From Lachnospiraceae bacterium (GTDB lineage: Bacteria > Bacillota_A > Clostridia > Lachnospirales > Lachnospiraceae), in the NCBI GenBank assembly GCA_004556565.1, contig SFGN01000019.1, positions 1-44,306 on the forward strand: 44,306 bases of DNA, read 5' to 3'. Position 1 is the first letter of the stretch. Every line of letters starts with the position of its first letter. The notes under the pieces are model-generated. The model did not search any database, was not told the DNA's origin, and saw only the letters and a list, made by a program, of their open reading frames with translations. Below are positions 7,955 to 16,644 of this stretch, in pieces. The position numbers and the translations under genes are program-made.

Positions 7955-9902
7955 GAAAAAAAGAATGCAGGAGCTTGTAGAACTTCTGAATGATGCGCGC
8001 CGTGCTTATGAACAGGAAGACACGGAGATTATGAGCAATTATGAGTATGATAAATTATATGATGAACTGGTAGGACTGGAACAGGAGCTGGGAACGACTC
8101 TTGCCTCCAGTCCTACGGTTCATGTGGGATATGAGGTTTTAAGCGAACTACCGAGAGAACGACATGAACAGCCGATGCTGTCCCTTGATAAAACAAAGGA
8201 AACAGGGAGACTGAAGGAGTTTCTCGGAAATCAGAAGGCCGTCATTTCCTGGAAGCTGGACGGGCTTACGATTGTTCTGACGTACCGGGACGGAAAACTG
8301 GTAAAAGCAGTCACACGGGGAAACGGAGAAGTTGGTGAGGTTATTACGAATAATGCCAGAGTATTTAAAAACCTTCCGCTCCACATTTCCTGGAAAGGAG
8401 AGCTGATCCTCCGCGGCGAGGCAGTTATCAGCTACCGGGACTTTGAAAAGATCAACGAGGAAATCGAGGATGTGGATGCCAGATATAAAAATCCGCGTAA
8501 TCTATGCAGCGGTTCAGTCCGTCAGCTAAATAATGAGATCACGGCGAAAAGAAATGTCAGGTTCTTTGCATTTTCACTGGTAAAAGCGGATGGCGTTGAT
8601 TTCGGGAATTCCCGTCTGAATCAGTTTCAGTGGCTTTCCGGGCTGGAATTTGAAGTGGTTGAGCATTATCCTGTGACTGCGGATACTGTGGAGCAGGAAG
8701 TAGCAAAATTTGCTGAAAAAATAAAAAGCTTTGAGATACCTTCCGATGGACTTGTTCTGGTTTATGATGATATTGCTTATGGGCGGTCTCTGGGAACAAC
8801 GGCAAAATTTCCCAGGGATTCCTTTGCTTTTAAATGGGCGGATGAACTCAGGGAGACCAGACTGCTTGAGATTGAATGGAGTCCGTCGCGCACCGGCCTG
8901 ATTAATCCGGTGGCGATTTTTGAGCCAGTGGAACTGGAAGGAACGACTGTCAGCAGGGCCAGCGTCCATAACATAAGTATCATGGAAGATCTGGAGCTTG
9001 GAATCGGAGATACGATTCAGGTGTATAAAGCAAATATGATTATCCCTCAGATTGCGGAAAATCTGACCAGAAGCGGTATTTGTGAAATACCGTCGGCCTG
9101 CCCGGTGTGCGGCGGCGCGACACGCATTTCAATGGAAAATAATACAAAGACTCTGTACTGCACGAATCCTGAATGTCAGGCAAAACAGATTAAATCTTTT
9201 GCATTGTTTGTCAGCAGGGATGCCCTGAATATAGAAGGACTTTCAGAGGCGACACTGGAAAAATTCATTGACCGAGGGTTTATTAAAGATTATACCGATA
9301 TATTTCATCTGAACCGTTATGAGCAAGAAATCAAGTCGATGGAAGGTTTTGGAGAGAAATCTTATCAGAATTTGCAGAAGAATATCGAAAAAGCCAGGAC
9401 GACTACATTGCCAAGACTTGTGTACAGTCTCGGAATTTTGAATATCGGGCTTGCAAATGCAAAAGTTATCTGCAGGGCACTGCATAATGATCCGGAGCGG
9501 ATTATGAATGTGAGCGCAGAAGAACTGAGCGAGATACCCGGAGTCGGGGATGTGATTGCCGGAACTTATGTGGAGTATTTTGCGTCGGAAGTTCACAGAG
9601 AGCTGTTTAGAAAACTGCTGAAAGAGGTTGTGCTCCCGGAAGAAGAAGCCGGGCCGGATGCACAGAAATTTGCCGGACTCAGCTTTGTAATTACAGGGAG
9701 TGTTACACATTTTGCAAATCGCGGGGAAGTGAAGGAAATTATTGAAAGCAAGGGCGGAAAAGTGACGGGCTCCGTCACTTCCAAAACGTCTTATCTGATT
9801 AATAATGATATACAGTCAACTTCTTCAAAGAATAAAAAAGCAAAAGAGCTGGGTGTGCCGATCATTTCCGAAGAAGATTTTCTGAAAATGCTGGAAGAGT
9901 GA
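7944..9902 (+). CDS. ligA: NAD-dependent DNA ligase LigA
   Basis: 652 residues, close to the usual 660-680. Domain Ia (SNYEYDKLYDEL) is followed by the adenylation domain with KLDG, where Lys104 forms the ligase-AMP intermediate. An OB fold, a four-cysteine zinc finger (CPVCGG...CTNPEC), a helix-hairpin-helix domain (EIPGVGDVIAG) and a C-terminal BRCT domain come next. It seals nicks in replication and repair with NAD+ as cofactor. GGAGG at 7931-7935 is eight bases before ATG 7944. The frame opens at TTG 7926, which has no better ribosome site. Co-transcribed with the pseudouridine synthase. Confidence 0.97.
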   Translation: MENKKKRMQELVELLNDARRAYEQEDTEIMSNYEYDKLYDELVGLEQELGTTLASSPTVHVGYEVLSELPRERHEQPMLSLDKTKETGRLKEFLGNQKAVISWKLDGLTIVLTYRDGKLVKAVTRGNGEVGEVITNNARVFKNLPLHISWKGELILRGEAVISYRDFEKINEEIEDVDARYKNPRNLCSGSVRQLNNEITAKRNVRFFAFSLVKADGVDFGNSRLNQFQWLSGLEFEVVEHYPVTADTVEQEVAKFAEKIKSFEIPSDGLVLVYDDIAYGRSLGTTAKFPRDSFAFKWADELRETRLLEIEWSPSRTGLINPVAIFEPVELEGTTVSRASVHNISIMEDLELGIGDTIQVYKANMIIPQIAENLTRSGICEIPSACPVCGGATRISMENNTKTLYCTNPECQAKQIKSFALFVSRDALNIEGLSEATLEKFIDRGFIKDYTDIFHLNRYEQEIKSMEGFGEKSYQNLQKNIEKARTTTLPRLVYSLGILNIGLANAKVICRALHNDPERIMNVSAEELSEIPGVGDVIAGTYVEYFASEVHRELFRKLLKEVVLPEEEAGPDAQKFAGLSFVITGSVTHFANRGEVKEIIESKGGKVTGSVTSKTSYLINNDIQSTSSKNKKAKELGVPIISEEDFLKMLEE

Positions 9903-9968
9903 AAGATATCCGGAACTGCTCACGCATGAATCTGTTGCAAATGTTTATGTAATTTATAGAAAGTTCAT

Positions 9969-9997
9969 TTGTAACTGCAGGGCGTATCAACTATAAT
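9969..9997 (+). promoter_or_regulatory. Promoter of the clpX-like gene
   Basis: TTGTAA at 9969-9974 and a perfect TATAAT at 9992-9997, 17 bases apart. The leader of about 100 bases contains GCCGGAT (10020-10026) and ATCCGGC (10074-10080), which can close a long-range stem just before the ribosome site. Its regulatory meaning is unknown. Confidence 0.75.
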
Positions 9998-10102
9998 GTA
10001 AAAGAATGGATAAACTGCAGCCGGATATGAGGAGCGCCCCTGATATAAGTTAAAATGATTCGGGAAATGCTTCATCCGGCGGTGCATAACGGAGGATAGT
10101 AT

Positions 10103-11497
10103 ATGTCAGAGAATGATTTCACGATAGTAGACACAGATGAGGAAAAAGAAACGGAAGAATATGAAAAATACTGCAGTATCTGCAACAGGCCGGAAAGTGT
10201 GACGGGAAAGATGATCGAACTTCCGAATAATCTCAATGTCTGTCAGGAATGTATGCAGAAAAGTTTTGATGCAATGGCAAATTCGCCGGTGGATTTCAGT
10301 AAAATGGGGAACATTCCGGGAATCCAGTTTCTGAATCTGTCTGATCTTGAAGGTGGTATTCCAAAACGTCAGAAAATAAAGAAAAAGAAAAAAGAAGACA
10401 AGAAGCCGGTCCGCAAGCTGAATATTAAAGATATCCCTGCACCTCATAAAATCAAGGCGCAGCTTGATGAATATGTAGTGGGGCAGGATTATGCGAAGAA
10501 AGCCATGTCGGTGGCTGTCTACAATCATTATAAACGTGTGCTTTCCGATACGGCAGACAATATTGAAATTGAGAAATCTAATATGCTGATGATCGGACCG
10601 ACAGGAAGCGGTAAGACATATCTGGTCAAGACGCTTGCAAAACTTCTGGATGTGCCGCTTGCAATCACTGATGCCACTTCATTGACAGAGGCAGGATACA
10701 TAGGAGATGATATCGAAAGTGTTGTTTCCAAGCTTCTTGCAGCGGCGGACAATGATGTCGAGCGTGCTGAACAGGGGATCATTTTTATTGATGAGATTGA
10801 TAAAATTGCGAAAAAGAAAAATTCAAGCCAGAGGGATGTGAGCGGAGAGTCCGTTCAGCAGGGATTGTTAAAGCTTCTGGAAGGAAGTGAAGTTGAAGTT
10901 CCGGTAGGCGCTAACAGCAAGAATGCGATGGTGCCTCTTACTACGGTAAATACGAAGAACATTCTGTTCATCTGCGGAGGTGCTTTCCCGGATCTGGAGG
11001 CTATCATCAAGGAACGTCTGAATAATACTGCATCTATGGGATTCAATGCAGAATTGAAGGATAAATATGATAAAGATAAAGATCTTCTGAGCAAAGTAAC
11101 TGTAGAAGACCTCCGTAATTTTGGTATGATACCGGAATTTATCGGACGTCTGCCGATTATATTTTCGTTAAAAGGGTTGGACAAGGAAATGCTTGTCAAG
11201 ATTTTAAAAGAACCCAAAAATGCGATTCTGAAACAGTATCAGAAGCTTCTCGCGCTGGATGAAGTGAACCTGATGTTTAATGACGGGGCACTGGAGGCAA
11301 TTGCAGAGAAAGCAATGGAAAAAGATACCGGAGCGAGGGCACTGCGCGCGATCATTGAAGAATTTATGCTGGATATCATGTATGAGATCCCCAAGGATGA
11401 TTCTATCGGTCAGGTGGTTATAACCCGTGAATATATTGAAGGTACCGGCGGACCTCAGATTTATCTGAGAGGACAGGAAATACCTTTGCTGACTTAG
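10103..11497 (+). CDS. clpX: ClpX-like AAA+ unfoldase, divergent
   Basis: 464 residues. An acidic N-terminus leads into a C4 zinc-binding domain (CSIC...CQEC), then a lysine-rich linker and the AAA+ module: Walker A GPTGSGKT (165-172), pore loop AGYIGDD, Walker B IIFIDEIDKI and EFIGRLP. SMGFNAE occupies the place of the IGF loop that docks on ClpP, so protease partnership seems kept. The second pore loop, RKH in canonical ClpX, reads NSKNAM here (271-276). There is no neighbouring clpP, tig or lon. It may be a paralogue with its own substrates rather than the housekeeping copy. GGAGG lies seven bases before the ATG. Single-gene unit with its own promoter and terminator. Confidence 0.9.
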   Translation: MSENDFTIVDTDEEKETEEYEKYCSICNRPESVTGKMIELPNNLNVCQECMQKSFDAMANSPVDFSKMGNIPGIQFLNLSDLEGGIPKRQKIKKKKKEDKKPVRKLNIKDIPAPHKIKAQLDEYVVGQDYAKKAMSVAVYNHYKRVLSDTADNIEIEKSNMLMIGPTGSGKTYLVKTLAKLLDVPLAITDATSLTEAGYIGDDIESVVSKLLAAADNDVERAEQGIIFIDEIDKIAKKKNSSQRDVSGESVQQGLLKLLEGSEVEVPVGANSKNAMVPLTTVNTKNILFICGGAFPDLEAIIKERLNNTASMGFNAELKDKYDKDKDLLSKVTVEDLRNFGMIPEFIGRLPIIFSLKGLDKEMLVKILKEPKNAILKQYQKLLALDEVNLMFNDGALEAIAEKAMEKDTGARALRAIIEEFMLDIMYEIPKDDSIGQVVITREYIEGTGGPQIYLRGQEIPLLT

Positions 11498-11526
11498 AGA
11501 TAAGAGTTGTATCATCATAATAACAG

Positions 11527-11554
11527 GAGAATCTTTACACACTGCAGGATTCTC
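11527..11554 (+). other. Stem-loop after clpX-like gene
   Basis: GAGAATC (11527-11533) and GATTCTC (11548-11554) form a perfect seven-pair stem around a 14-base loop, with no T run. It precedes the terminator at 11576-11616 and may protect the 3' end. Confidence 0.4.
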
Positions 11555-11575
11555 AAAATTGAAAAACGGGAAAAG

Positions 11576-11616
11576 AAAAGAACTTCCGGTCAGTAATGAA
11601 CGAAAGTTCTTTTTTT
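11576..11616. terminator. Terminator between clpX-like gene and subtilase
   Basis: AAAAGAACTT (11576-11585) pairs with AAGTTCTTTT (11604-11613), and the T run continues to 11616. The minus strand also ends in a T-rich tract, so the convergent subtilase transcript could end here too. Confidence 0.8.
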
Positions 11617-11685
11617 GTTGCCAGGCATATGAAAAAATGGTTCAGTGAATCATTTTTGAGTCGTACCTGTTATAACGGCGTTTTT

Positions 11686-13392
11686 TTAAATCTGCCGTAT
11701 TTCTTCAAAAGTATTATACAGATTCAATTTTCCATATCCCCATTCTGTATTCGGAAATTTCATCCCGGGCGGGCGTACAGCTCCCAGAATCAACAGGCTT
11801 TTTATCTGTGCCGCGTCGATGGCAGGTGTTCCGATCTGGTTTATAAGCCATTCGAGCAGTAATGCGGAGGCACCGGCGGATACAGCCGTTGCGATGCTGG
11901 AACCGGAACGGGAAGCATATCGTCCGTCCGGGAGAGCTCCGGTTACATTGATTCCCGGAGCGGCGAAGCTCGGATTGACCTGTTCATTCCGTGTATAGCC
12001 TCTGCCGGAGGAAAGCGCGACCGCATCGGTATTTCCGTCATAATATGCGGAGACGATGACGTTGGCGGCATTCCCGGGATTGGTGACGGTATAATCCGGG
12101 TTAGACTGCAGAAAATATACTTCCCCGCTAAGCAGATCACTGACAGGAAGCCAGGCATGAAAATAACCACCGATTACTCGGATCGGCTCCACGGTGATCC
12201 GCCAGATTCCGGGAGTGGGAGCCAAGAAGCGGAAGTAGATTAATTCAGATGTTGTAAGCTCGACAGTCAGGCGATAGTCGACAGATACCCGCGTGCGTTC
12301 AAGTATAAATTCAAATTCAGTGCGGGACCCGGCGCGGATCGGAATCCGTGCCGTATTTTCTCCTGAGGGAGATGTCAGTGAAATGGACACGATATTAGGG
12401 AGAGTGGTCCACAATTCCACAGAAAATCCGGTCACATTTTCTCCAACCCGTATTTCCATTGTCTGCATATCACTGTCATTTAAAATGTTGCTGAGAAAAT
12501 GATGCCGTTTGTCTGCTTCGTTTCCGGTTCCGGTGACAGGTATCCGGTTAGAAGAGATTGCATATTGATTCATCAGAGAAGGGAGCGGTAATGTACCGAT
12601 ATGTCCGCCTGCATTGCATCCCAGGGCAAGGCAGATGACAAGCGGCAGATCCATTTGTTTTGCAAGCAGATCGAGATAGCGAAGTCCCAGGATGATATCG
12701 GTCTCCTGATAACAGACAGCATCATCAGGAATAAAATAGTAATCTCTTAGATATTGTTTGGCCTGCTTTAATTTTACGACCGCGATTGTGGATTCCGGTG
12801 CTGCTCCTAAAAATGCATGTTCAGAGTTACCGCCTCCTGCGGCAAGGCTTGCGGTAAATGTCCCGTGCCCTGTCTCATCTTTAGAAGGGACGACTGCAGA
12901 AGGGGATTCTGAACGGAGTGCGTCATTGATTTGGTCCTGCGTATATTCTGTGCCATATGAGAATGCTTCGGGCGGAGTTTCCGACTGGATGGTCTGATCC
13001 CAGATGGCGGCAATTCTTGTTGTCCCGTCAAGCTTCCTGAAAATCGGGTTTTCATAATCGATGCCGCTGTCGATAAAACCAATCAGAATTCCATTCCCTT
13101 TTAACTGTAGTGTAGGGTAGTTCTGGATAGCAAGTATTCCGGCCTGATTCAATGTATCCAGACTCATGGGAGCGTAACATTTCGGGATGGATGTGTATAA
13201 AAACCGGGTCAGAGTAAGAGGCTCGGCCTGTATCCTGGGCAGATAAACACATTGGTAATTGAAACCGGCATCCTGGATACACAGATTTTCTTTTGAAATC
13301 CCGGACAGGAAAGAAGTATGGATATCATTTACGATAAAATCATGATAATCTTCGGAGATAATCCGTTCATTGCAAAGATCCGAGTAAGGCAT
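11686..13392 (-). CDS. S8 subtilisin-like serine protease, Csp-type
   Basis: 568 residues with no signal peptide. The peptidase S8 triad is present: Asp108 in IDSGIDYENP, His176 in DETGHGT and Ser499 in SGSSIATA, with Asn291 (GTGNEA) as oxyanion residue. The long insert between His and Ser, holding a beta-rich jelly-roll-like section (about 310-430), matches CspA/B/C germination proteases of Clostridia. Those cut the inhibitory propeptide of the cortex lytic enzyme SleC. AAGGA sits nine bases before the ATG. Its promoter is divergent from the zinc-ribbon gene. Lachnospiraceae often carry several such copies, so a germination role is likely by family but not proven for this one. Confidence 0.88.
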   Translation of the reverse strand: MPYSDLCNERIISEDYHDFIVNDIHTSFLSGISKENLCIQDAGFNYQCVYLPRIQAEPLTLTRFLYTSIPKCYAPMSLDTLNQAGILAIQNYPTLQLKGNGILIGFIDSGIDYENPIFRKLDGTTRIAAIWDQTIQSETPPEAFSYGTEYTQDQINDALRSESPSAVVPSKDETGHGTFTASLAAGGGNSEHAFLGAAPESTIAVVKLKQAKQYLRDYYFIPDDAVCYQETDIILGLRYLDLLAKQMDLPLVICLALGCNAGGHIGTLPLPSLMNQYAISSNRIPVTGTGNEADKRHHFLSNILNDSDMQTMEIRVGENVTGFSVELWTTLPNIVSISLTSPSGENTARIPIRAGSRTEFEFILERTRVSVDYRLTVELTTSELIYFRFLAPTPGIWRITVEPIRVIGGYFHAWLPVSDLLSGEVYFLQSNPDYTVTNPGNAANVIVSAYYDGNTDAVALSSGRGYTRNEQVNPSFAAPGINVTGALPDGRYASRSGSSIATAVSAGASALLLEWLINQIGTPAIDAAQIKSLLILGAVRPPGMKFPNTEWGYGKLNLYNTFEEIRQI

Positions 13393-13416
13393 ATGATATT
13401 ATCCTTTTTTCTTTAG

Positions 13417-13445
13417 TTTATGAAAAGTCTATAAAAAACAGTCAA
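13417..13445 (-). promoter_or_regulatory. Candidate promoter of the subtilase
   Basis: Minus-strand TTGACT (13445-13440) and CATAAA (13422-13417), 17 bases apart. The -35 is strong and the -10 moderate. It lies only five bases from the -35 of the divergent plus-strand promoter, so the two may compete. Confidence 0.5.
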
Positions 13446-13450
13446 AATGT

Positions 13451-13478
13451 TTGAAGTCGCGAAAGTTTTGGGTATAAT
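13451..13478 (+). promoter_or_regulatory. Promoter of the zinc-ribbon protein gene
   Basis: TTGAAG at 13451-13456 and a perfect TATAAT at 13473-13478 with a 16-base spacer. The leader to ATG 13615 is about 130 bases. Confidence 0.7.
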
Positions 13479-13614
13479 AAAGATAAACACGAAGCAAAGA
13501 ATATGGCGTAAAACAGATATTCCTGACAGGTCATTATCCTGATATTGTATGTTTATAAATATGAAAGAAGGAAAAATTTCTGTTTTACTGCACAAAAGAA
13601 GGGAGAAGGAAGCC

Positions 13615-14190
13615 ATGAGGACATTTTTTGAAGATTTAGGAAAAAGACTTGGAGAAACAGCAGAAACCGTTACAACAAAAGCAGGAGAAGCCGTTGAAAT
13701 CCAGAAACTGAAAAATCAGGTACGCATCCTTGAGAGAGACATTGAAGAAGATCTTGCCGAAATCGGACGTATGGTTTATGAGCAGTTTAAAGCAGGCGAT
13801 GATGTGGATGAAGAGACTGCCGCATTCTGCGAAGCGGTAAAGAGCAGAGAAGACAGTATTGCAGAATACAAGCAGAAGATTATCACACTGAAAGGATGCA
13901 TCAAGTGTGAAGCTTGTGGAAAAGATCTTGTAAAGGACATGGCTTACTGTCCGTACTGCGGAGCAAAAGCACCGGAAAAGATTGTTGAAGATATTGTTGA
14001 AGAAGCGGAAGAAGCCGCAGAAAACACGGCAGAGGAAGCAGAAAGCGCAGTGGATAAGGCTGTTGATGCCGCAAAGGAAACCGCGGAAAAAGTAATGGAC
14101 GCTGCAAAAGAAACTGCAGAAAAGGTGGCAGATACTGTGGAAGATAAAGTGGAAGAAGCAGCAGAAAAAATAGATGATATTTTAGAGTGA
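13615..14190 (+). CDS. Zinc-ribbon protein with helical C-terminal repeats
   Basis: 191 residues. A coiled-coil region (about 20-95) leads to a zinc ribbon CEACGKDLVKDMAYCPYCG, then an acidic tail of repeated KETAEKV/DAAKETAEK units that should form a long amphipathic helix, much as in LEA-type proteins. No signal peptide. The start is ATG 13615 behind GGGAGAAGGA; the frame is open from 13549 without a better ribosome site. I do not know a function. The helical tail suggests membrane-surface or protein-envelope association, which is inference. Confidence 0.8.
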   Translation: MRTFFEDLGKRLGETAETVTTKAGEAVEIQKLKNQVRILERDIEEDLAEIGRMVYEQFKAGDDVDEETAAFCEAVKSREDSIAEYKQKIITLKGCIKCEACGKDLVKDMAYCPYCGAKAPEKIVEDIVEEAEEAAENTAEEAESAVDKAVDAAKETAEKVMDAAKETAEKVADTVEDKVEEAAEKIDDILE

Positions 14191-14238
14191 AAGAAATAAA
14201 TACGAATAATTAGAAACTAAATAATTGCGAGGAACGAT

Positions 14239-14727
14239 ATGGGAATATTATTGCTTATTTGTATCACGCTGTGTCTGGCACTAATTGACATCACGTTGAA
14301 ATCATGTATTGAGAACAGTATGACGAAAAAAGAAGAGCGCACGGCATGTGGGGGGAAGGTGGTTCTCCGTAAAGTATATAATAAAGGCATGTGTATGAAT
14401 CTGCTTGAGGATAAGCCGGATGTGGTAAAATATACATCTGCATATGTTGCGGTCCTTCTTACGATTTACCAGCTTGTTACTTTATTGAGAAAGGGAAAAT
14501 GGATAAAAAAAGCAGGGCTTTCCCTCACTGCGGCAGGAGCATGGAGCAATACTTTTGACCGCTGGGTACGTGGATATGTGATTGACTATATCGGGCTTGA
14601 GACAAAGAAAAAAGAATGTAGCAGGCTCACATTTAATCTGGGAGATTTCTTCATTGGGGCAGGCGGGATATTGCTGGTTCTGTCCGTGCTGGCAGAGGGA
14701 ATAAAAGGATTGTTTTCAAGAAAATAA
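14239..14727 (+). CDS. Signal peptidase II (LspA)-like membrane protease
   Basis: 162 residues with about four hydrophobic segments. LspA motifs can be aligned: YNKGMCMN for the N-x-G block, SNTFDRWVRGYVIDYI and FNLGDFFIG. The two catalytic aspartates fall at Asp116 (VID) and Asp136 (FNLGD), 20 apart, as in true lipoprotein signal peptidases. The rest is divergent and the N-terminal segment is short. It may be an extra LspA-like copy rather than the housekeeping enzyme. GAGGAA lies six bases before ATG 14239. It follows the zinc-ribbon gene by 48 bases without a terminator. Confidence 0.72.
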   Translation: MGILLLICITLCLALIDITLKSCIENSMTKKEERTACGGKVVLRKVYNKGMCMNLLEDKPDVVKYTSAYVAVLLTIYQLVTLLRKGKWIKKAGLSLTAAGAWSNTFDRWVRGYVIDYIGLETKKKECSRLTFNLGDFFIGAGGILLVLSVLAEGIKGLFSRK

Positions 14728-14776
14728 TATCTGCAGGTAACTGTAGGGTTTGCGGGGCTGATGGAGGAATAAGAGG

Positions 14777-15637
14777 ATGATACAGGATATTGTCCCACAT
14801 CATTTTGATAATGCATACCGCCCGGAGCCGCCGGAAAAGAACAGCATCGTGCTTTGTTATAAAGACAGAAGCTGCTTTTTGCGGTGGACAGAGGAAGGAA
14901 TTGTTTTCCCGACATTTGAGGAAATGGAAGGGACAGGGATAAAACCATATGATTCCTGGACATATCTGTTTTCGATAGATGAGGAAAGCTATTATCTGAT
15001 ACCAGAACAAATTACAGAGGATTTGATAATAAAGGATGATGGCACGGTAAATTATTACAGCTTTGAAGAAATAAATATATTTCGTTTTGTAGATCCGCAA
15101 TACAGGGCGTTTGCCGGTATAACAGGGTTTCAGCTGCATAACTGGTATCGAAATCATGGTTTCTGCGGGCATTGCGGAAAAAAGATGAGGCCGCATGAGA
15201 AGGAACGGATGATGTATTGTGATTCCTGCGGTACGATGGAATATCCGAAGATAACTCCTGCGGTGATTATTGCCGTGACTGACGGAAACCGTATTCTCCT
15301 GTCAAAATATGCAGGAAGGGCTTTCCGTAAATATGCGCTTCTTGCAGGATATACGGAGATAGGGGAGACTGCTGAAGAAACCGTCAGGCGGGAAGTGATG
15401 GAAGAGGTTGGCCTGAGGGTCAAAAATATCCGTTATTATAAAAGCCAGCCATGGTCATTTACCGAGACGCTGCTCATGGGGTTTTTCTGTGATCTTGACG
15501 GAGAAGACACTATCACATTAGATGAGGATGAGCTTGCACTGGCAGAATGGTTTGAAAGAGAAAAAATACCTGTAGAACCTTCCCGTGACAGTTTAACCAA
15601 TGAAATGATTATCACATTTAAACAAGGTAAAATATAA
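14777..15637 (+). CDS. nudC: NAD(H) pyrophosphatase NudC
   Basis: 286 residues. A NUDIX-like N-terminal domain is followed by a zinc ribbon (CGHCGKKMRPHEKERMMYC..C) and a Nudix domain. The Nudix box at about 191-213 keeps GETAEETVRREVMEEVGL with the metal-binding glutamates, and the NudC-specific SQPW motif follows it. The enzyme splits NADH to NMNH and AMP and can remove NAD caps from RNA. GGAGG is nine bases before ATG 14777. It lies 49 bases after the LspA-like gene and probably shares its transcript. Confidence 0.93.
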   Translation: MIQDIVPHHFDNAYRPEPPEKNSIVLCYKDRSCFLRWTEEGIVFPTFEEMEGTGIKPYDSWTYLFSIDEESYYLIPEQITEDLIIKDDGTVNYYSFEEINIFRFVDPQYRAFAGITGFQLHNWYRNHGFCGHCGKKMRPHEKERMMYCDSCGTMEYPKITPAVIIAVTDGNRILLSKYAGRAFRKYALLAGYTEIGETAEETVRREVMEEVGLRVKNIRYYKSQPWSFTETLLMGFFCDLDGEDTITLDEDELALAEWFEREKIPVEPSRDSLTNEMIITFKQGKI

Positions 15638-15652
15638 TAGAATAAAGCATAC

Positions 15653-15739
15653 ATAAAGACAGAAAGACGTATATGAATGGATTGTCGTATTGCATAAAAA
15701 GGGCAGACGGTCAGATGTACGTCTTTTGTCTGTCTTTAT
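15653..15739. repeat. Long imperfect inverted repeat (hairpin element)
   Basis: The 19 bases at 15653-15671 pair perfectly with 15718-15739 except for a three-base bulge in the right arm (ACA by reverse complement). The arms enclose 46 bases. It stands in the gap between nudC and the YitT gene. No strong T run follows the right arm, so a plain terminator is doubtful. It may be an mRNA end structure or a small palindromic repeat unit. Confidence 0.7.
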
Positions 15740-15795
15740 TGGAAAAAGAGGTAATCCAATCAGAGAATAAGTGAAAGGCAGAAGGATAGAGGAAG

Positions 15796-16644
15796 ATGGC
15801 AGGAGTGAGCAGGCTGATAAAAGAAACAATGACAGATATTCTGGGGGGAATTCTTACAGGGGCAGGGATATACAGCTTCGCGGCCGGTTCCGGGTTTCAG
15901 ATGGCCGGTGTTTCCGGCATTGCACTTATAATTTATCGTCTTACCGGGATTCCTATCGGAAGGACCATTCTTTTGCTTAATGTTCCGATAGCCGCCGTTT
16001 GTTTTAAATTTCTCGGGAAGCGATTTTTTCTGCGCTCTGTAAGGACATTAATTATTGCATCATTTATAACAGACTATATTATACCTTTATTCCCGGTATA
16101 CACTGGGGATAAAATGCTGGCTGCCATCTGTACAGGTGTCTTATCAGGACTGGGGTATGCACTGATTTTTATGAATAATTCTTCTACGGGAGGAATGGAC
16201 TTCATTACACTTTCTATCCGGGCGAAGAAACCACACATTTCATTGGGGCGAATTGTCTTTATACTGGATTGTATGGTCGTTATTGCGGGTGCCTTTGTTT
16301 TTCGTGATATAGATGCTGCCATATATGGATTGATGATCACATGGATATTGACAACGGTAATTGACAAGACAATGTATGGGATTGACGCAGGTAAAATGAC
16401 ATTGATTGTGACGGAACAAGGGGAGCTTATCGGAAGACATATAGATGAGCATATCGGAAGAGGATCAACTATTTTAAAAGGAAAAGGCAGTCATACCGGA
16501 ACGGATAAAGATATTGTGCTGTGTGCATGTAATAATAAACAGATGTATTCCATCCGCAGTATGGTAAAAGAAATAGACCCGAAGGCATTTACTATTATTG
16601 TGGAATCTAATGAAGTGGTTGGTGAAGGGTTCAAGAAATCATAA
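15796..16644 (+). CDS. YitT family membrane protein (DUF161/DUF2179)
   Basis: 282 residues. Five to six membrane segments (about residues 10-185) carry the AGVSGIALIIY and NNSSTGGMDFI patterns of the YitT_membrane domain. A soluble C-terminal DUF2179 domain ends in FTIIVESNEVVGEGF. The family is widespread in Firmicutes; the substrate is not established, though a transporter function is often suggested. A ribosome site (AAGGA/GAGGAA) precedes ATG 15796. Separated from nudC by the inverted repeat and convergent with the ATP-grasp operon. Confidence 0.9.
   Translation: MAGVSRLIKETMTDILGGILTGAGIYSFAAGSGFQMAGVSGIALIIYRLTGIPIGRTILLLNVPIAAVCFKFLGKRFFLRSVRTLIIASFITDYIIPLFPVYTGDKMLAAICTGVLSGLGYALIFMNNSSTGGMDFITLSIRAKKPHISLGRIVFILDCMVVIAGAFVFRDIDAAIYGLMITWILTTVIDKTMYGIDAGKMTLIVTEQGELIGRHIDEHIGRGSTILKGKGSHTGTDKDIVLCACNNKQMYSIRSMVKEIDPKAFTIIVESNEVVGEGFKKS

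Noticed and set aside
11596..11862. 88-codon frame after the clpX-like gene on the plus strand
   Set aside because: It begins inside the terminator hairpin and runs antisense over the end of the subtilase; no recognisable protein.
13902..14190. Repeats in the zinc-ribbon gene as a DNA repeat array or CRISPR
   Set aside because: The repetition is at protein level (KETAEKV units) in one reading frame, with varied codons; no spacer structure.
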